Assembly: GCF_004785955.1 (NCBI RefSeq)
Contig: NZ_ML214300.1
Span: 885,789-949,788, forward strand
Reading direction: 5' to 3'
Source: Halostella litorea
GTDB lineage: Archaea > Halobacteriota > Halobacteria > Halobacteriales > Natronoarchaeaceae
DNA: 64,000 bases
The translations under genes and the position numbers were made by a program. Below the pieces are notes generated by a model. The model did not search any database, had not been told where the DNA came from, and worked only from the letters and a program-made list of their open reading frames with translations. Positions 18,778 to 28,055 of the stretch are shown one piece after another. How positions within the stretch are numbered: the stretch's first letter is position 1; each line of letters opens with the position of its first letter.

Positions 18778-20130
18778 ATGGACAGACGCTGGTCCCGTCG
18801 CCGTTTCGTCGCCGTCGCCGGAGCGGTCGGCCTGGCCGGATGTAGCTCGTCGGACTCCTCCACCACGAACACGACGAACCGGACCGAGACGACGGCGGAG
18901 CCGGAGCCGCCGGAGTACGACCTGTCGGTCGACCACGACGCCGAGTCGTGGGACCGGTACGACCCCGAGTGGGAGTCGCCCTCGACCTCCCCGCTGACCG
19001 GCGTGGGCTCGGAGGTGCTCGTCGAGAACCTCGAGATCCCGTGGGACCTCTCTTTCACCGGCAACGGGGAGGTGTTCATCACCGAGCGCGTCGGGCGGAT
19101 CAAGTCCTTCGCCGACGGCGAGGTACAGAACGTCACCGAACCGGTCGACGCCATCGACGCCGGATCGGTCGAGCCGGGCGAGGAGGAACAGACCTGGTGG
19201 ATCGAGGGCGGCGAGGGCGGTACCCTCGGCGTCGCCGCCCACCCCGAGTATCCGGACCCGCCGGTCGTCTACGCCTACTACACCTACCAGGACGGCGACG
19301 AGCGGTACAACAAGGTCGCCTACTTCGACGTGAGCGCGGACGACCCGAGCCGGCACGCCGGGACGCTCGTCGACGGCATCCCGGCCGACAACATCCACAA
19401 CGGCGGCCGGATCACGTTCGGCCCGGCGAACTACCTCTGGGTCGGCGCGGGCGACGCGGGACAGAAGTCGCTGGCCGGCGACCCCGAGACGCTCGCCGGG
19501 AAGATCCTCCGCCTGACGCCCGAGGGCGACCCCGCGCCGGACAACCCGGACGTCGGCGACCCCCGGGTGTACACGTACGGCCACCGCAACCCGCAGGGCA
19601 TCACGTTCCTCCCGGACGCGACCACCGTGATCGACGAGCACGGCCCGTCGGCCCACGACGAGGTGAACCACCTCGTGGCCGGCGACGACTACGGCTGGCC
19701 GGACGTGCGCACACGCGAGAAGTACGAGGCGAACGAGGACGTCCACCCGCCGCTGATGAACACCCCCCGTTCGATCGCGCCCAGCGGGTCGGTGTTCTAC
19801 ACGGGCGACGCGGTGCCGGAGTGGTCCAACCGCATGATAATCGGGACGCTGACCGGCCAGCGCATCCACGTCGTCACGCTCACGCCGGAGGGCGGGGAGC
19901 TCCCGCCCGCGGAGGACGGCACGCGCTTCGACGCCGGCTACTTCGACGACGCGTACACCGCCACCTCCCACCGGACGTTCGAGAACGAACTCGGCCGCAT
20001 CCGCCACGTCGAACAGGGGCCGAACGGCGAGCTGTACGCGATCACCTGCAACCGCGACGGCCGGTCGCGGGAGGGGTTCCCGACCGAGCAGGACGACGTG
20101 CTCGTCCGCTTCACGCCCGGCGGCGAGTGA
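18778..20130 (+). CDS. PQQ-dependent soluble aldose/glucose dehydrogenase-type lipoprotein
   Basis: A 450-residue exported protein. The N-terminus combines a Tat motif (SRRRF, residues 6-10) with a lipobox LAGC ending at Cys22, so it is folded before export and lipid-anchored outside. The body is the GSDH/sorbosone dehydrogenase propeller: LEIPWDLSFTGNGEVFITERVGRI (start of the first blade), GTLGVAAHPEYPD, the catalytic-region DNIHNGGRITFGP, and HRNPQGITF. It probably oxidises sugars with PQQ at the cell surface. No PQQ synthesis genes are nearby, so cofactor supply is open. Confidence 0.85.
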   Translation: MDRRWSRRRFVAVAGAVGLAGCSSSDSSTTNTTNRTETTAEPEPPEYDLSVDHDAESWDRYDPEWESPSTSPLTGVGSEVLVENLEIPWDLSFTGNGEVFITERVGRIKSFADGEVQNVTEPVDAIDAGSVEPGEEEQTWWIEGGEGGTLGVAAHPEYPDPPVVYAYYTYQDGDERYNKVAYFDVSADDPSRHAGTLVDGIPADNIHNGGRITFGPANYLWVGAGDAGQKSLAGDPETLAGKILRLTPEGDPAPDNPDVGDPRVYTYGHRNPQGITFLPDATTVIDEHGPSAHDEVNHLVAGDDYGWPDVRTREKYEANEDVHPPLMNTPRSIAPSGSVFYTGDAVPEWSNRMIIGTLTGQRIHVVTLTPEGGELPPAEDGTRFDAGYFDDAYTATSHRTFENELGRIRHVEQGPNGELYAITCNRDGRSREGFPTEQDDVLVRFTPGGE

Positions 20131-20142
20131 GGCGGCCGCGGG

Positions 20143-21018
20143 TCACCCGCGGCGCTCGGCCACGACGGCGGCGTCGGCGTCGACGGTGACCCGCAGTTCG
20201 TCGCCGTCGACCGCCACCGGCACCTCGACGCGGAGCGGGTCCGTCGAGACGGCCTCCGCGCGGGGCGTGACCGCCCAGTCGAGGTCCCAGAGCGCCGTCT
20301 CGGTCACGTCGATACCCCGCTCGTGGTGGAACGCGACGACCGCCGGGCGGAACAGGACGTGGGCCTCCACGTTGGCGAACATGCTCGTGTCGCAGCGGTC
20401 ACAGGCGTAGTGCACGCCGAAGGGGTAGACGTCGAGGACGTCCTCCGGGTCGCGGCGCAGCGTGCTCGTGATCGGCCCGTGACAGTTGGGACAGAAGCCG
20501 TCGACGACCGACCGGAACTCGTTGCGGGTCCAGCGCTCCGCCACGCGGGGCCACTCCTCGCGGGGGTACTCCTCGAACGCGCCGGGCGGCACTTCGAGCC
20601 GGATCACGTTCCGGTCGCAGTCGTCGCAGGCGACCCGGGCGTGCCACCCCTCGAAGTCGGCGGCGAGCGGGCCGCCACAGTGGGTGCAGTCGGCGTCGAC
20701 CGGGACGGGGTCGCTCTCGACCGCCTTCGTGTACTGGCCCGCCAGGACCGTCCCGACGACCCGTCGCCCAGCCGGGGTCAGCCGGTAGCCGTCCTCGTCC
20801 CTGGCGACGAACTGCCCGACCAGCCGGTCGAGGTGGTAGTTGAACTGCCCGCTGTCGGCGACGCCGACCGCCGCGCGGAGGTCGGCGAAGCCGAGTCGGC
20901 CGTCCGCGTCGGAGAGCGCCCGGAGCACGCCGAGGCGGGTGTCGTCGCCGAGCAGGCCGAAGGCGTCGTCGGCCGACACGTGCTCGACCACGCCGTCGTC
21001 TTCAGCGTCGTCCGTCAT
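20143..21018 (-). CDS. ArsR-like winged-helix protein with zinc ribbons
   Basis: A 291-residue probable transcription regulator. Residues about 15-90 form an ArsR-type winged helix (ADDAFGLLGDDTRLGVLRALSD, then FNYHLDRLVGQFV). The remainder has two zinc-ribbon-like pairs, CTHC/CDDC (near residues 112-137) and CPNC/CDRC (near 178-204), and a beta-rich C-terminal domain. This layout is common in haloarchaea, where it is often annotated as helix-turn-helix plus domains of unknown function. The ATG at 21018 lies 75 bp from the divergent HIT gene, so it might regulate that promoter region. Confidence 0.75.
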   Translation of the reverse strand: MTDDAEDDGVVEHVSADDAFGLLGDDTRLGVLRALSDADGRLGFADLRAAVGVADSGQFNYHLDRLVGQFVARDEDGYRLTPAGRRVVGTVLAGQYTKAVESDPVPVDADCTHCGGPLAADFEGWHARVACDDCDRNVIRLEVPPGAFEEYPREEWPRVAERWTRNEFRSVVDGFCPNCHGPITSTLRRDPEDVLDVYPFGVHYACDRCDTSMFANVEAHVLFRPAVVAFHHERGIDVTETALWDLDWAVTPRAEAVSTDPLRVEVPVAVDGDELRVTVDADAAVVAERRG

Positions 21019-21093
21019 GGCGACCGCTTGTTCGCGGGCCGACCTATCGCTTTCGGGAGGAGCGTTTTCACGGTTCGTCCCGTCGGTGCCGAC

Positions 21094-21498
21094 ATGAACG
21101 GGGACTGCGAGTTCTGTCGCGTCGTCCACGGGGAGTCGGACGTGGACCTGCTGTACGGGGACGACCGGACGGCCGCGTTTCTCGACCGCAACCCGGCGGT
21201 GCGGGGCCACACGCTGGTGGTGCCGAAGCGACACCGGGAGGAACTGCTCGTCGGCGACGGCTCGGTCGGGGTATGGCGGACGGTCCAGCGGGTTGCACGC
21301 GCCCTGGAGACGGTGCTCGACCCCGAGGGGTTCAGCACGTTCCACACCTCCGGGCCGCTGGTCGGCAACGTCGAGCACGCCCACGTCCACCTCCTCCCGC
21401 GGGAGGCCGACGATACGGTCCACATCGCGCTGGACCGGACGCCGCTGGGGGCCGACGCCGCGGATCGGCTCACGTCGCAGGTGCGCGCCGAACTGTGA
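21094..21498 (+). CDS. HIT-family nucleotide hydrolase
   Basis: A 134-residue HIT protein (Hint/Fhit-like), hydrolysing or transferring nucleotide phosphates in the cytoplasm. Zinc pair C5/C8 (CEFC) and the histidine triad EHAHVHLLPRE near residue 110 are present. The FLDRNPAVRGHTLVVPKRH segment is the family's nucleotide-binding start. Length is typical. It diverges from the winged-helix gene and is convergent with the HEXXH gene at 21536. Confidence 0.9.
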   Translation: MNGDCEFCRVVHGESDVDLLYGDDRTAAFLDRNPAVRGHTLVVPKRHREELLVGDGSVGVWRTVQRVARALETVLDPEGFSTFHTSGPLVGNVEHAHVHLLPREADDTVHIALDRTPLGADAADRLTSQVRAEL

Positions 21499-21535
21499 GC
21501 GCCGGCCGGCCGCGCCACGCGGTCCGACGGGGGGC

Positions 21536-22294
21536 TCAGTCCGCGGCCGCCGACCCGCCGCCGGCCGCGTAGTCGCGGGTCGCGTCGACGAGCGCCTTCC
21601 GGTACTCGCTCGTGTCGGGGTCGTCGGCGAGCGACCGGAAGCGGCGGCGGAACCGGTCGAGGTCGACGCCGGGCGCGTCCTCGGCGGCGGCCGCGGCCAG
21701 GTCGTACAGGCGGTGGTCCGACCCGACCAGGTCGTGGCGCTCGACCATCGCAAGCGCGAACGCGGCGTTGACCGCCGTGATCTCAGGGTCGGCCGCGGGG
21801 TCGGCCGGGAGCGACACGCCGCCGGGCGGCCGCCCGGGCGCATCGGCGAGCGCGCGGGCCAGGCTCGATTCGAGGAAGGCGACGAGTTTGTCCGGCGGGC
21901 CGACGGAGAGCGTGATGTCGTCGGCGTAGATGTCCTTCATGTGGTTGGCGATCTGGTAGCAGTGCGTGAGGCGGCGGCGCTCGACGGACTTACCCGCCAG
22001 CGCGAGGTACAGCGCCTCCTCCGTCGACTGGGTGTGGGAGGGGTGGCCCGCCTCGTGGCGGCGCATGTGGGCGTACTCGTGGAGCGCGAGTTCGCGGGCC
22101 ATCGCGCTCGTCGCCGCCTGCCGGGAGATGTTCAGGGTGTGGTGGTCGTCGTGGTGGCCGGTCCAGGTCCGCTCGTCCGGGTCCTCGCGGACGCGGACGC
22201 GCACCGGCCGGGCGAGGTCGTACTCCGTCTCGAACAGGTCCCGCGCGCCGAGAAACGGCGCGGCGGGACCCGGACCCTGCACGCGAACGTCCAT
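21536..22294 (-). CDS. HEXXH-containing protein (DUF5781-like)
   Basis: A 252-residue haloarchaeal protein that I associate, from memory, with DUF5781. It contains [11 protein letters not shown] with H72-E73-xx-H76, the zinc-metallopeptidase pattern; a candidate third ligand (H80, E81 or H84) lies just downstream, in a spacing unlike gluzincins. The N-terminal region has a His-rich GHHDDHH segment (residues 47-52). The C-terminal half is helical. No signal peptide or membrane segment is seen, so it is probably cytoplasmic. Peptidase activity is plausible but unproven. The ATG at 22294 has a short AT-rich stretch upstream. Confidence 0.6.
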   Translation of the reverse strand: MDVRVQGPGPAAPFLGARDLFETEYDLARPVRVRVREDPDERTWTGHHDDHHTLNISRQAATSAMARELALHEYAHMRRHEAGHPSHTQSTEEALYLALAGKSVERRRLTHCYQIANHMKDIYADDITLSVGPPDKLVAFLESSLARALADAPGRPPGGVSLPADPAADPEITAVNAAFALAMVERHDLVGSDHRLYDLAAAAAEDAPGVDLDRFRRRFRSLADDPDTSEYRKALVDATRDYAAGGGSAAAD

Positions 22295-22337
22295 GTCTAC
22301 GCGTACCAGGGTGCGGAGCGATATGACTCTTGCCCCG

Positions 22338-23417
22338 CTATCGGGCCGCCGGCGCGCGCTCGGCGTCGGTGACCAGCCGCCGGACGCCGTCGACGTCGAG
22401 CACGAAGTCGGCGCCGAAAGCGGAGGCCGGCGTCCCGAAGCCGTCGGGCGCGTCGCCCGACAGCGTCCGCTCGGCGGCCGCGACGGCCGTCTCGGTCGTC
22501 AGGTCGTACGGGTCGGGCGTCGCCAGGCGCGCTGCCACGCGGTTCCCGGCGTCGTCGGCCACCTCACCGTGGATGCGGACGGTGCCTTTCGCGCGCTCCC
22601 GATCCGTGGGGCCGGAGACGGCGGCGTCGACCACGGCGGTCAGCGCGGACTGGACCGGGCCGGCCGCGAAAAGCGGCAGGAGCGGCGCGCTCCAGCGCAG
22701 CGCCCGCACGGCGGCCCGCGGCATCGCGGCGTACACATCGATATTCGGGATGCCGGTCGTGTAGTACGCCGAGGAGACGTCGCCCCAGGGGACGGTTGCC
22801 GCGAGTGCCGGCCCGTCGCCGAAGTCGAACTCGCGGGTCCGCCACGCCGGCGGCACGTCGGTGACGACCCCGTTACGCCGGACCGCCCCGCCCCGGGGCA
22901 GCCCGCGGATCATCGACTTCATCGTCCCCGGCGAGGCCGACCCGAACCCGTCGATGGCAAGCGTGAGCCGCGTGGCCGAGCGCAGTTGCGACTCCAGATA
23001 CGCCGCGAGGCAGTCGGTCGCCGCCACGTCGAACCCGACGCCGGGGAGCAGCGAGACGCCCGCGCGCTCGGCCTCGCGGTCGCGCTCGGCGACCCACTCG
23101 ATGACGTCGAGTTCGCCGGTCAGGTCGAGGTAGTCGGTGCCCGTCGCCAGACACGCTCGCACGAGGGGCTCCGTCGTCGCGGCGAACGGGCCGGCGCAGT
23201 TGAGGACGGCGTCGGCGTCGGCGACCGCGTCGCAGACGACGCCGGGGTAGTCCAGCCCGAACACCCGGTGGGCGAGGCCCAACTCCGTCGCCTGTTGCTC
23301 CACCGCCGCGGCGTCCCTGCCGGCGACCGTCGGGTCCAGCCCGCGCTCCGTCGCCGCGTCGGTTATCAGTTCCCCCGTGTAGCCGTACGACCCGTAGACG
23401 AGCAGTTCCCCGGCCAT
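22338..23417 (-). CDS. Saccharopine dehydrogenase-like NAD(P)-binding oxidoreductase
   Basis: A 359-residue Rossmann protein of the saccharopine-dehydrogenase/trans-acting enoyl reductase family. N-terminal [15 protein letters not shown] is the nucleotide-binding loop (GxYGYTG). [35 protein letters not shown] is the typical second half of the domain. In the family such proteins act on acyl or lipid substrates; here the substrate is unknown. The ATG at 23417 is preferred over an upstream in-frame TTG because it begins directly before the first beta strand. The C-terminal 30 residues resemble cap elements. Confidence 0.83.
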   Translation of the reverse strand: MAGELLVYGSYGYTGELITDAATERGLDPTVAGRDAAAVEQQATELGLAHRVFGLDYPGVVCDAVADADAVLNCAGPFAATTEPLVRACLATGTDYLDLTGELDVIEWVAERDREAERAGVSLLPGVGFDVAATDCLAAYLESQLRSATRLTLAIDGFGSASPGTMKSMIRGLPRGGAVRRNGVVTDVPPAWRTREFDFGDGPALAATVPWGDVSSAYYTTGIPNIDVYAAMPRAAVRALRWSAPLLPLFAAGPVQSALTAVVDAAVSGPTDRERAKGTVRIHGEVADDAGNRVAARLATPDPYDLTTETAVAAAERTLSGDAPDGFGTPASAFGADFVLDVDGVRRLVTDAERAPAAR

Positions 23418-23603
23418 GGAGCCACCTACGACGGGCGCGTTCAAAACTGTGGCTCGCAGGCGGGGCGCGTCGCCCGCGCGCCGAAGCGTCGGCTGAGCCA
23501 GTCAGGAACCCGTCAAATCCCCGCGCTGACCCCGTGTTTCGGCCTGCCACACCCCGCGAACGAAACACTACCCTTTTCACCCCGCTGGCGATATGGGAAC
23601 GTA

Positions 23604-25793
23604 ATGGGCCGACGCAAGAAGATCGTCGAACAGTGTGAACGGCTGATGGACGAGCCGGAGCAGATCCGGAACATCGCCATCGCCGCACACGTCGACCACG
23701 GCAAGACGACACTGACGGACAACCTGCTCGCCGGCGCGGGCATGATCTCCGACGAGACGGCCGGGGAACAGCTCGCCATGGACACCGAGGAGGACGAGCA
23801 GGAGCGCGGCATCACCATCGACGCCGCCAACGTGTCGATGACCCACGAGTACGAGGACGACGACTACCTCATCAACCTCATCGACACGCCGGGCCACGTC
23901 GACTTCGGCGGCGACGTGACCCGCGCGATGCGCGCCGTCGACGGCGCGCTCGTGGTGGTCGACGCCGTCGAGGGCGCGATGCCCCAGACGGAGACGGTGC
24001 TGCGCCAGGCGCTGCGCGAGGGCGTCAAGCCGACCCTGTTCATCAACAAGGTCGACCGCCTCATCTCGGAGCTCCAGGAGGGCCCCGAGGAGATGCAGGA
24101 GCGCCTGCTGGCGGTCATCCGCGAGGTCAACGACCTCATCCGCGGCATGACCGAGGAGATGGACGACATCGACGAGGACTGGACCGTCTCCGTCGAGGGC
24201 GGCACGGTCGGGTTCGGCTCCGCCCTGTACAAGTGGGGCGTCTCCTTCCCGTCGATGCAGCGCACCGGGATGGACTTCGGCGACATCATGGACCTGGAGC
24301 GCTCGGACAAGCGCCAGGAGCTCCACGAGCGGACGCCGCTGTCCGACGTCGTGCTCGACATGGTCTGTGAGCACTTCCCGAACCCCGTCGACGCCCAGCC
24401 CCGTCGTATCCCGCGCATCTGGCGCGGCGACGCCGACTCCGAGCTGGCCGACACGATGCGGCTGGTCGACGAGGAGGGCGAGGTCGTCCTGATGGTCACC
24501 GACATCGGCGTCGACCCCCACGCGGGGGAGATCGCCGCGGGCCGCGTCTTCTCCGGCACGCTGGAGAAGGGCCAGGAGCTGTACGTCTCCGGCACCGCCG
24601 GCAAGAACCGGATCCAGAGCGTCGGCATCTACATGGGCGGCGAGCGCGAGGAGGTCGACCGCGTCCCCGCCGGCAACATCGCCGCCGTCACCGGCCTGAA
24701 GGACGCCATCGCCGGCTCGACGGTGTCCAGCGTCGAGATGACGCCGTTCGAGTCCATCGAGCACATCTCGGAGCCGGTCATCACGAAGTCCATCGAGGCC
24801 AAGAACATGGACGACCTGCCGAAGCTCATCGAGACGCTCCGCCAGGTGTCCAAGGAGGACCCGACGATCCAGATCGAGATCAACGAGGACACGGGCGAGC
24901 ACCTCATCAGCGGACAGGGCGAACTCCACCTCGAAGTCCAGACCCAGCGCATCGAGCGCAACCAGGGCATCCCGGTCAACACCGGTGAGCCGATCGTCGT
25001 GTTCCGCGAGGCCCCCCAGCAGGCGACCGAGGAGGTCGAGGGCATCTCGCCGAACCGCCACAACCGCTTCTACATCTCGCTGCAGCCGCTCAACGAGGAT
25101 ATCGTCGAGAAGATCCAGCTCGGCGACGTGTCGATGAACATGCCCGAGCAGGAGCGCCGCGAGGCCCTGCAGGAGGCCGGCATGGACAAGGACACGTCCC
25201 AGAACGTCGAGCACATCCACGGGACGAACATCCTCATCGACGACACGAAGGGTATCCAGCACCTCAACGAGACGATGGAGCTCGTCATCGAGGGGCTGGA
25301 GGAGGCGCTGGACGACGGCCCGCTGGCCAACGAGCCGGTTCAGGGCTCGCTCATCCGCCTCCACGACGCCCGGCTCCACGAGGACACCATCCACCGCGGT
25401 CCGGCGCAGGTCATCCCGGCCGTCCGCGAGGCCGTCCACCGCGCGCTCATCCGCGCGGAGGTCCGCCTGCTCGAACCGATTCAGGACGTCCGCATCGACG
25501 TCCCCAACGAGTACATGGGCTCGGCCTCCGGCGAGATCCAGGGTCGCCGCGGCCGCGTCGACGACATGTACCAGGAGGGCGACCTGATGGTCGTCGAGGG
25601 CGTCGCGCCCGTCGAGGAGATGATCGGCTTCTCCAGCGACATCCGCTCGGCCACCGAGGGCCGCGCGTCCTGGAACACCGAGAACGCCGGGTTCCAGGTC
25701 ATGGCCGACAACCTCCAGCGCGACCAGATCATGGAGATCCGCGAGCGCAAGGGGATGAAGCTGGAGCTGTCCGAAGCGGTCGACTACATCTAA
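23604..25793 (+). CDS. fusA: Translation elongation factor aEF-2
   Basis: A 729-residue ribosomal translocase GTPase. G1 is HVDHGKTT (residues 29-36), switch [10 protein letters not shown] is next, and G4 NKVDR follows. Domain IV contains [12 protein letters not shown] with His597 in the position modified to diphthamide in archaea and eukaryotes. Length and the [23 protein letters not shown] start are archaeal. Third-position GC is very high. It follows rpsG in many archaeal genomes but is here about 6.2 kb away. No clear TATA box is seen in the preceding 100 bp. Confidence 0.97.
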   Translation: MGRRKKIVEQCERLMDEPEQIRNIAIAAHVDHGKTTLTDNLLAGAGMISDETAGEQLAMDTEEDEQERGITIDAANVSMTHEYEDDDYLINLIDTPGHVDFGGDVTRAMRAVDGALVVVDAVEGAMPQTETVLRQALREGVKPTLFINKVDRLISELQEGPEEMQERLLAVIREVNDLIRGMTEEMDDIDEDWTVSVEGGTVGFGSALYKWGVSFPSMQRTGMDFGDIMDLERSDKRQELHERTPLSDVVLDMVCEHFPNPVDAQPRRIPRIWRGDADSELADTMRLVDEEGEVVLMVTDIGVDPHAGEIAAGRVFSGTLEKGQELYVSGTAGKNRIQSVGIYMGGEREEVDRVPAGNIAAVTGLKDAIAGSTVSSVEMTPFESIEHISEPVITKSIEAKNMDDLPKLIETLRQVSKEDPTIQIEINEDTGEHLISGQGELHLEVQTQRIERNQGIPVNTGEPIVVFREAPQQATEEVEGISPNRHNRFYISLQPLNEDIVEKIQLGDVSMNMPEQERREALQEAGMDKDTSQNVEHIHGTNILIDDTKGIQHLNETMELVIEGLEEALDDGPLANEPVQGSLIRLHDARLHEDTIHRGPAQVIPAVREAVHRALIRAEVRLLEPIQDVRIDVPNEYMGSASGEIQGRRGRVDDMYQEGDLMVVEGVAPVEEMIGFSSDIRSATEGRASWNTENAGFQVMADNLQRDQIMEIRERKGMKLELSEAVDYI

Positions 25794-25803
25794 CCCGCGG
25801 TAC

Positions 25804-25822
25804 CGTTCTCCCGTTTTCCCGC
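25804..25822 (+). terminator. Possible terminator after aEF-2
   Basis: TTCTCCCGTTTTCCCG just after the aEF-2 stop, a T-rich pyrimidine tract of the kind that ends archaeal transcripts. No stable hairpin is seen. Confidence 0.35.
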
Positions 25823-25964
25823 CGGTCAGCCGCGCTTACCGCGCGCTAATCCGGCCTTACCGCCCGTTTCGAGCGGGGCGTACCGAAACGGTCGGCGGGG
25901 TTTATTCGCCGACCCGTCGTCTCACTCACCGACGCTGCCCACGCCGGGGTCAGCGGTGATATTC

Positions 25965-27023
25965 ATGAGAGACAACAACACGCCGGACCGACGACCGACG
26001 GGCGAACCCGACCGACGAGGCGACCCGAACCGACCCGAGTTCCGGGAGGACCCGGGCTCGACACGGCACCGCGGCGGGAGGGCGGAGCAACCGGGCCAGC
26101 AGCCCCCGAGCGGCGGCCAGGGGCCGACCGACCAGCACGGCGGACGCCCCCGGAGCGGGCACCCCGAGGCGTCCGCACCGCCGCAACGACAGCCCGAGTC
26201 ACGGCCGCCGGGGTCCGGCGGCGGCGCGGGCGGACGGGGGTTCCAGGAGCCCCAGGGGCCGGCCGGTCCCCGCCAAGGGGCGAGGGAGCCGCGTAATCCC
26301 GGAGGGAACCGAAGCGCCGGCAGGGGGAGAGCCGGCGGGGAGAGCTACGACGGCGGCCGCGACCGTCGCGGGCAGGGACCGCCCGACGGCGGTCGTGAGG
26401 CACCTCCAGCCGGTGCGGCCGGCCCACAGCCGACCCGACAGGCAGCGGGCGGCCAATCCGGGACGCGACAGTCCGGACACGCGGAGGCGGGACCGCCGGT
26501 CGCGGAGCCACGGGCCGGCGCGCCCCAGTCCGCGGCGGCCGGGCGGCCGACCGGAATGTCCCAGCAGCCGGGCGGGCCGGCACGGCGGATTCCGATCGAG
26601 CCGGTCGAGGCCGAGCGGCTGTCGACGGACGACGTCGTCACCGCGGACCCCGACACGCCCGTCGCGACGGTGGTCGCCATGCTGGCCGAGCGGGACGTCG
26701 GGACGGTCGTCGTCACCGAGGACGACCGCCCGGTCGGGATCATCACGGACCGGCACATCGCGCTCGCCCTGGAGGAGACGCCGGACCTGACCGAGCGCGC
26801 CGTCGAGTCGGTGATGGAAGAGAGCCCCGTCACCGTCGGCGCGGACGTCGACCTGTCCGACGCCGTCGGGACGCTGCGGGAACACGACATCCGCCGGGTG
26901 CCGGTCGTCGACGACGACGGGCGGCTGTCGGGGATCCTCTCGCTGGACGACGTGCTGGTCGTCCTCGCCGACGAACTGTCCTCGGCCGTCGACGTGATCG
27001 AATCGCAGTCGCCGCGGTACTGA
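25965..27023 (+). CDS. CBS-pair protein with long disordered Gly/Pro/Gln/Arg-rich N-terminus
   Basis: A 352-residue protein in two parts. Residues 1-205 have no predicted fold: they are dominated by G, P, R, Q and D/E, with repeated RGG-, GGR- and PQG-like words and almost no large hydrophobic residues. Residues about 215-340 are two CBS motifs (STDDVVTADPDTPVATVVAML; PVTVGADVDLSDAVGTLREHDIRRVPVVDDDGRL), usually adenosine-nucleotide sensors. The Arg-rich tail is unusual for an acidic haloarchaeal proteome. An alternative start at Met198 (26556) would give a minimal CBS protein, so the N-terminal part needs support. A TATA-like GTTTATTC lies at 25903-25910. Confidence 0.7.
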   Translation: MRDNNTPDRRPTGEPDRRGDPNRPEFREDPGSTRHRGGRAEQPGQQPPSGGQGPTDQHGGRPRSGHPEASAPPQRQPESRPPGSGGGAGGRGFQEPQGPAGPRQGAREPRNPGGNRSAGRGRAGGESYDGGRDRRGQGPPDGGREAPPAGAAGPQPTRQAAGGQSGTRQSGHAEAGPPVAEPRAGAPQSAAAGRPTGMSQQPGGPARRIPIEPVEAERLSTDDVVTADPDTPVATVVAMLAERDVGTVVVTEDDRPVGIITDRHIALALEETPDLTERAVESVMEESPVTVGADVDLSDAVGTLREHDIRRVPVVDDDGRLSGILSLDDVLVVLADELSSAVDVIESQSPRY

Positions 27024-27085
27024 GCGGGCACGCGGCAACACGGGCGGGACCGGCCTGACGGCAGCCGAGCCGGGCACCCGACCGC

Positions 27086-27304
27086 TCAGCCGGGCAGGAC
27101 CCGGTCGTAGAACGCGTCGATCCGCTCGTTGTACCGCCCGCCACCCTCGATCCCCCACGGGTACCGGGAGAAGTAGTACATGCTCGCGAGGACGGTGCCG
27201 ATGGTGATCGCGTAGCCCGGCGCGACGGCGCTGACGACGAACGTCGAACTGCCGGCGATCAGGCCGGCGACCAGCACGTCGAGCAGCTGCCTGAGTGCTG
27301 ACAT
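27086..27304 (-). CDS. Small two-helix membrane protein
   Basis: A 72-residue protein with two adjacent hydrophobic segments (residues about 8-28 and 31-46), then a conserved-looking aromatic tail SRYPWGIEGGGRYNERIDAFYD. No known domain is recognised. It is probably a haloarchaeal membrane protein of unknown role. It stands alone, convergent with the CBS gene (62 bp) and divergent from the ACT/homoserine dehydrogenase unit. Confidence 0.55.
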   Translation of the reverse strand: MSALRQLLDVLVAGLIAGSSTFVVSAVAPGYAITIGTVLASMYYFSRYPWGIEGGGRYNERIDAFYDRVLPG

Positions 27305-27413
27305 ACGCGGGCGTTGGAGCGGGAGGGAGTAGACGCTTCGGCTCCCGGCGAGCGCCGAGGCCGGCGCGTGTACGAGCGGCCGCCGGACGGCGGAGAGAAT
27401 TGCGAATGGGTGA

Positions 27414-27422
27414 ACTCTTTAG
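27414..27422 (+). promoter_or_regulatory. TATA-like element before ACT/homoserine dehydrogenase unit
   Basis: ACTCTTTAG; a transcript starting 25-28 bp further on would begin at or next to the ATG at 27446, which opens a 13-codon reading frame rather than the ACT gene. Confidence 0.4.
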
Positions 27423-27445
27423 CCGGCGGGACAGAGAGAGGGCAC

Positions 27446-27487
27446 ATGAACATGTACGTCGTACGGGGTGGGTCCCGTGGCGGATGA
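27446..27487 (+). other. Candidate 13-codon upstream open reading frame
   Basis: ATG at 27446 followed by 12 sense codons (MNMYVVRGGSRGG) and TGA at 27485-27487, overlapping the start of the ACT gene in another frame. The TATA at 27414-27422 would place the mRNA 5' end at this ATG. It could be a leaderless leader peptide that terminates at the ACT start, or chance. Confidence 0.3.
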
Positions 27488-28055
27488 CACCGAACCCGGC
27501 GTCGACGGGGGGCGGCAGGGCGACGACGCCGTCGCCGGCGTCCGCTCGTACACCGTCCGGCTGGAGCTGGTCGACGAGCCCGGCGAACTGCTCCGGACGC
27601 TCCAGCCGATCGCGGACAACGGCGGCAACCTGCTCTCGATCTTCCATGAGCGGGGGAACCTCACGCCGCGGGGGCACATCCCCGTCGAGGTCGACCTCGA
27701 GTGCACGCCCGACCGGTTCGACGTCATCGTCGCGGCGCTGCGGGACGCCGGCGTCAACGTCATCCAGGCCGGCGCGGAGCGGTACAGCGAGGAGATGACC
27801 GTCCTGCTCGTCGGCCACCTCATCGACACCGACCTCTCGGACACGCTGAACCGGATCGAGGAGTGCTCGGGCGCGTCGGTCGCGGACATCTCGCTGTCGT
27901 CGCCCGAGGGGACCGCCGACGCGTCGGCCGCGCGGCTCCGGCTGGCCGTCGAGTCCGGCCGCGTCGACGACGTGCTGGCGGCGATGCGGTCGGTCGCCGA
28001 GGACAAGGACCTGCGGGTCATCGAGCCGCTCACCGGCGGGGGTGAGGCGGCGTGA
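27477..28055 (+). CDS. ACT-domain amino-acid-binding protein upstream of homoserine dehydrogenase
   Basis: A 192-residue protein with a clear N-terminal ACT domain (YTVRLELVDEPGELLRTLQPIADNGGNLLSIFHERGN, residues about 25-60) and a second ACT-like half after GAERYSEEMTVLLVGHLI. ACT domains bind amino acids and control biosynthetic enzymes. Its end overlaps the homoserine dehydrogenase start by 4 bp (GTGA), so it is probably a regulator or subunit of that enzyme. Start: GTG 27477 is preferred, GTG 27468 is possible; there is no ATG in frame. Confidence 0.82.
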   Translation: MADDTEPGVDGGRQGDDAVAGVRSYTVRLELVDEPGELLRTLQPIADNGGNLLSIFHERGNLTPRGHIPVEVDLECTPDRFDVIVAALRDAGVNVIQAGAERYSEEMTVLLVGHLIDTDLSDTLNRIEECSGASVADISLSSPEGTADASAARLRLAVESGRVDDVLAAMRSVAEDKDLRVIEPLTGGGEAA

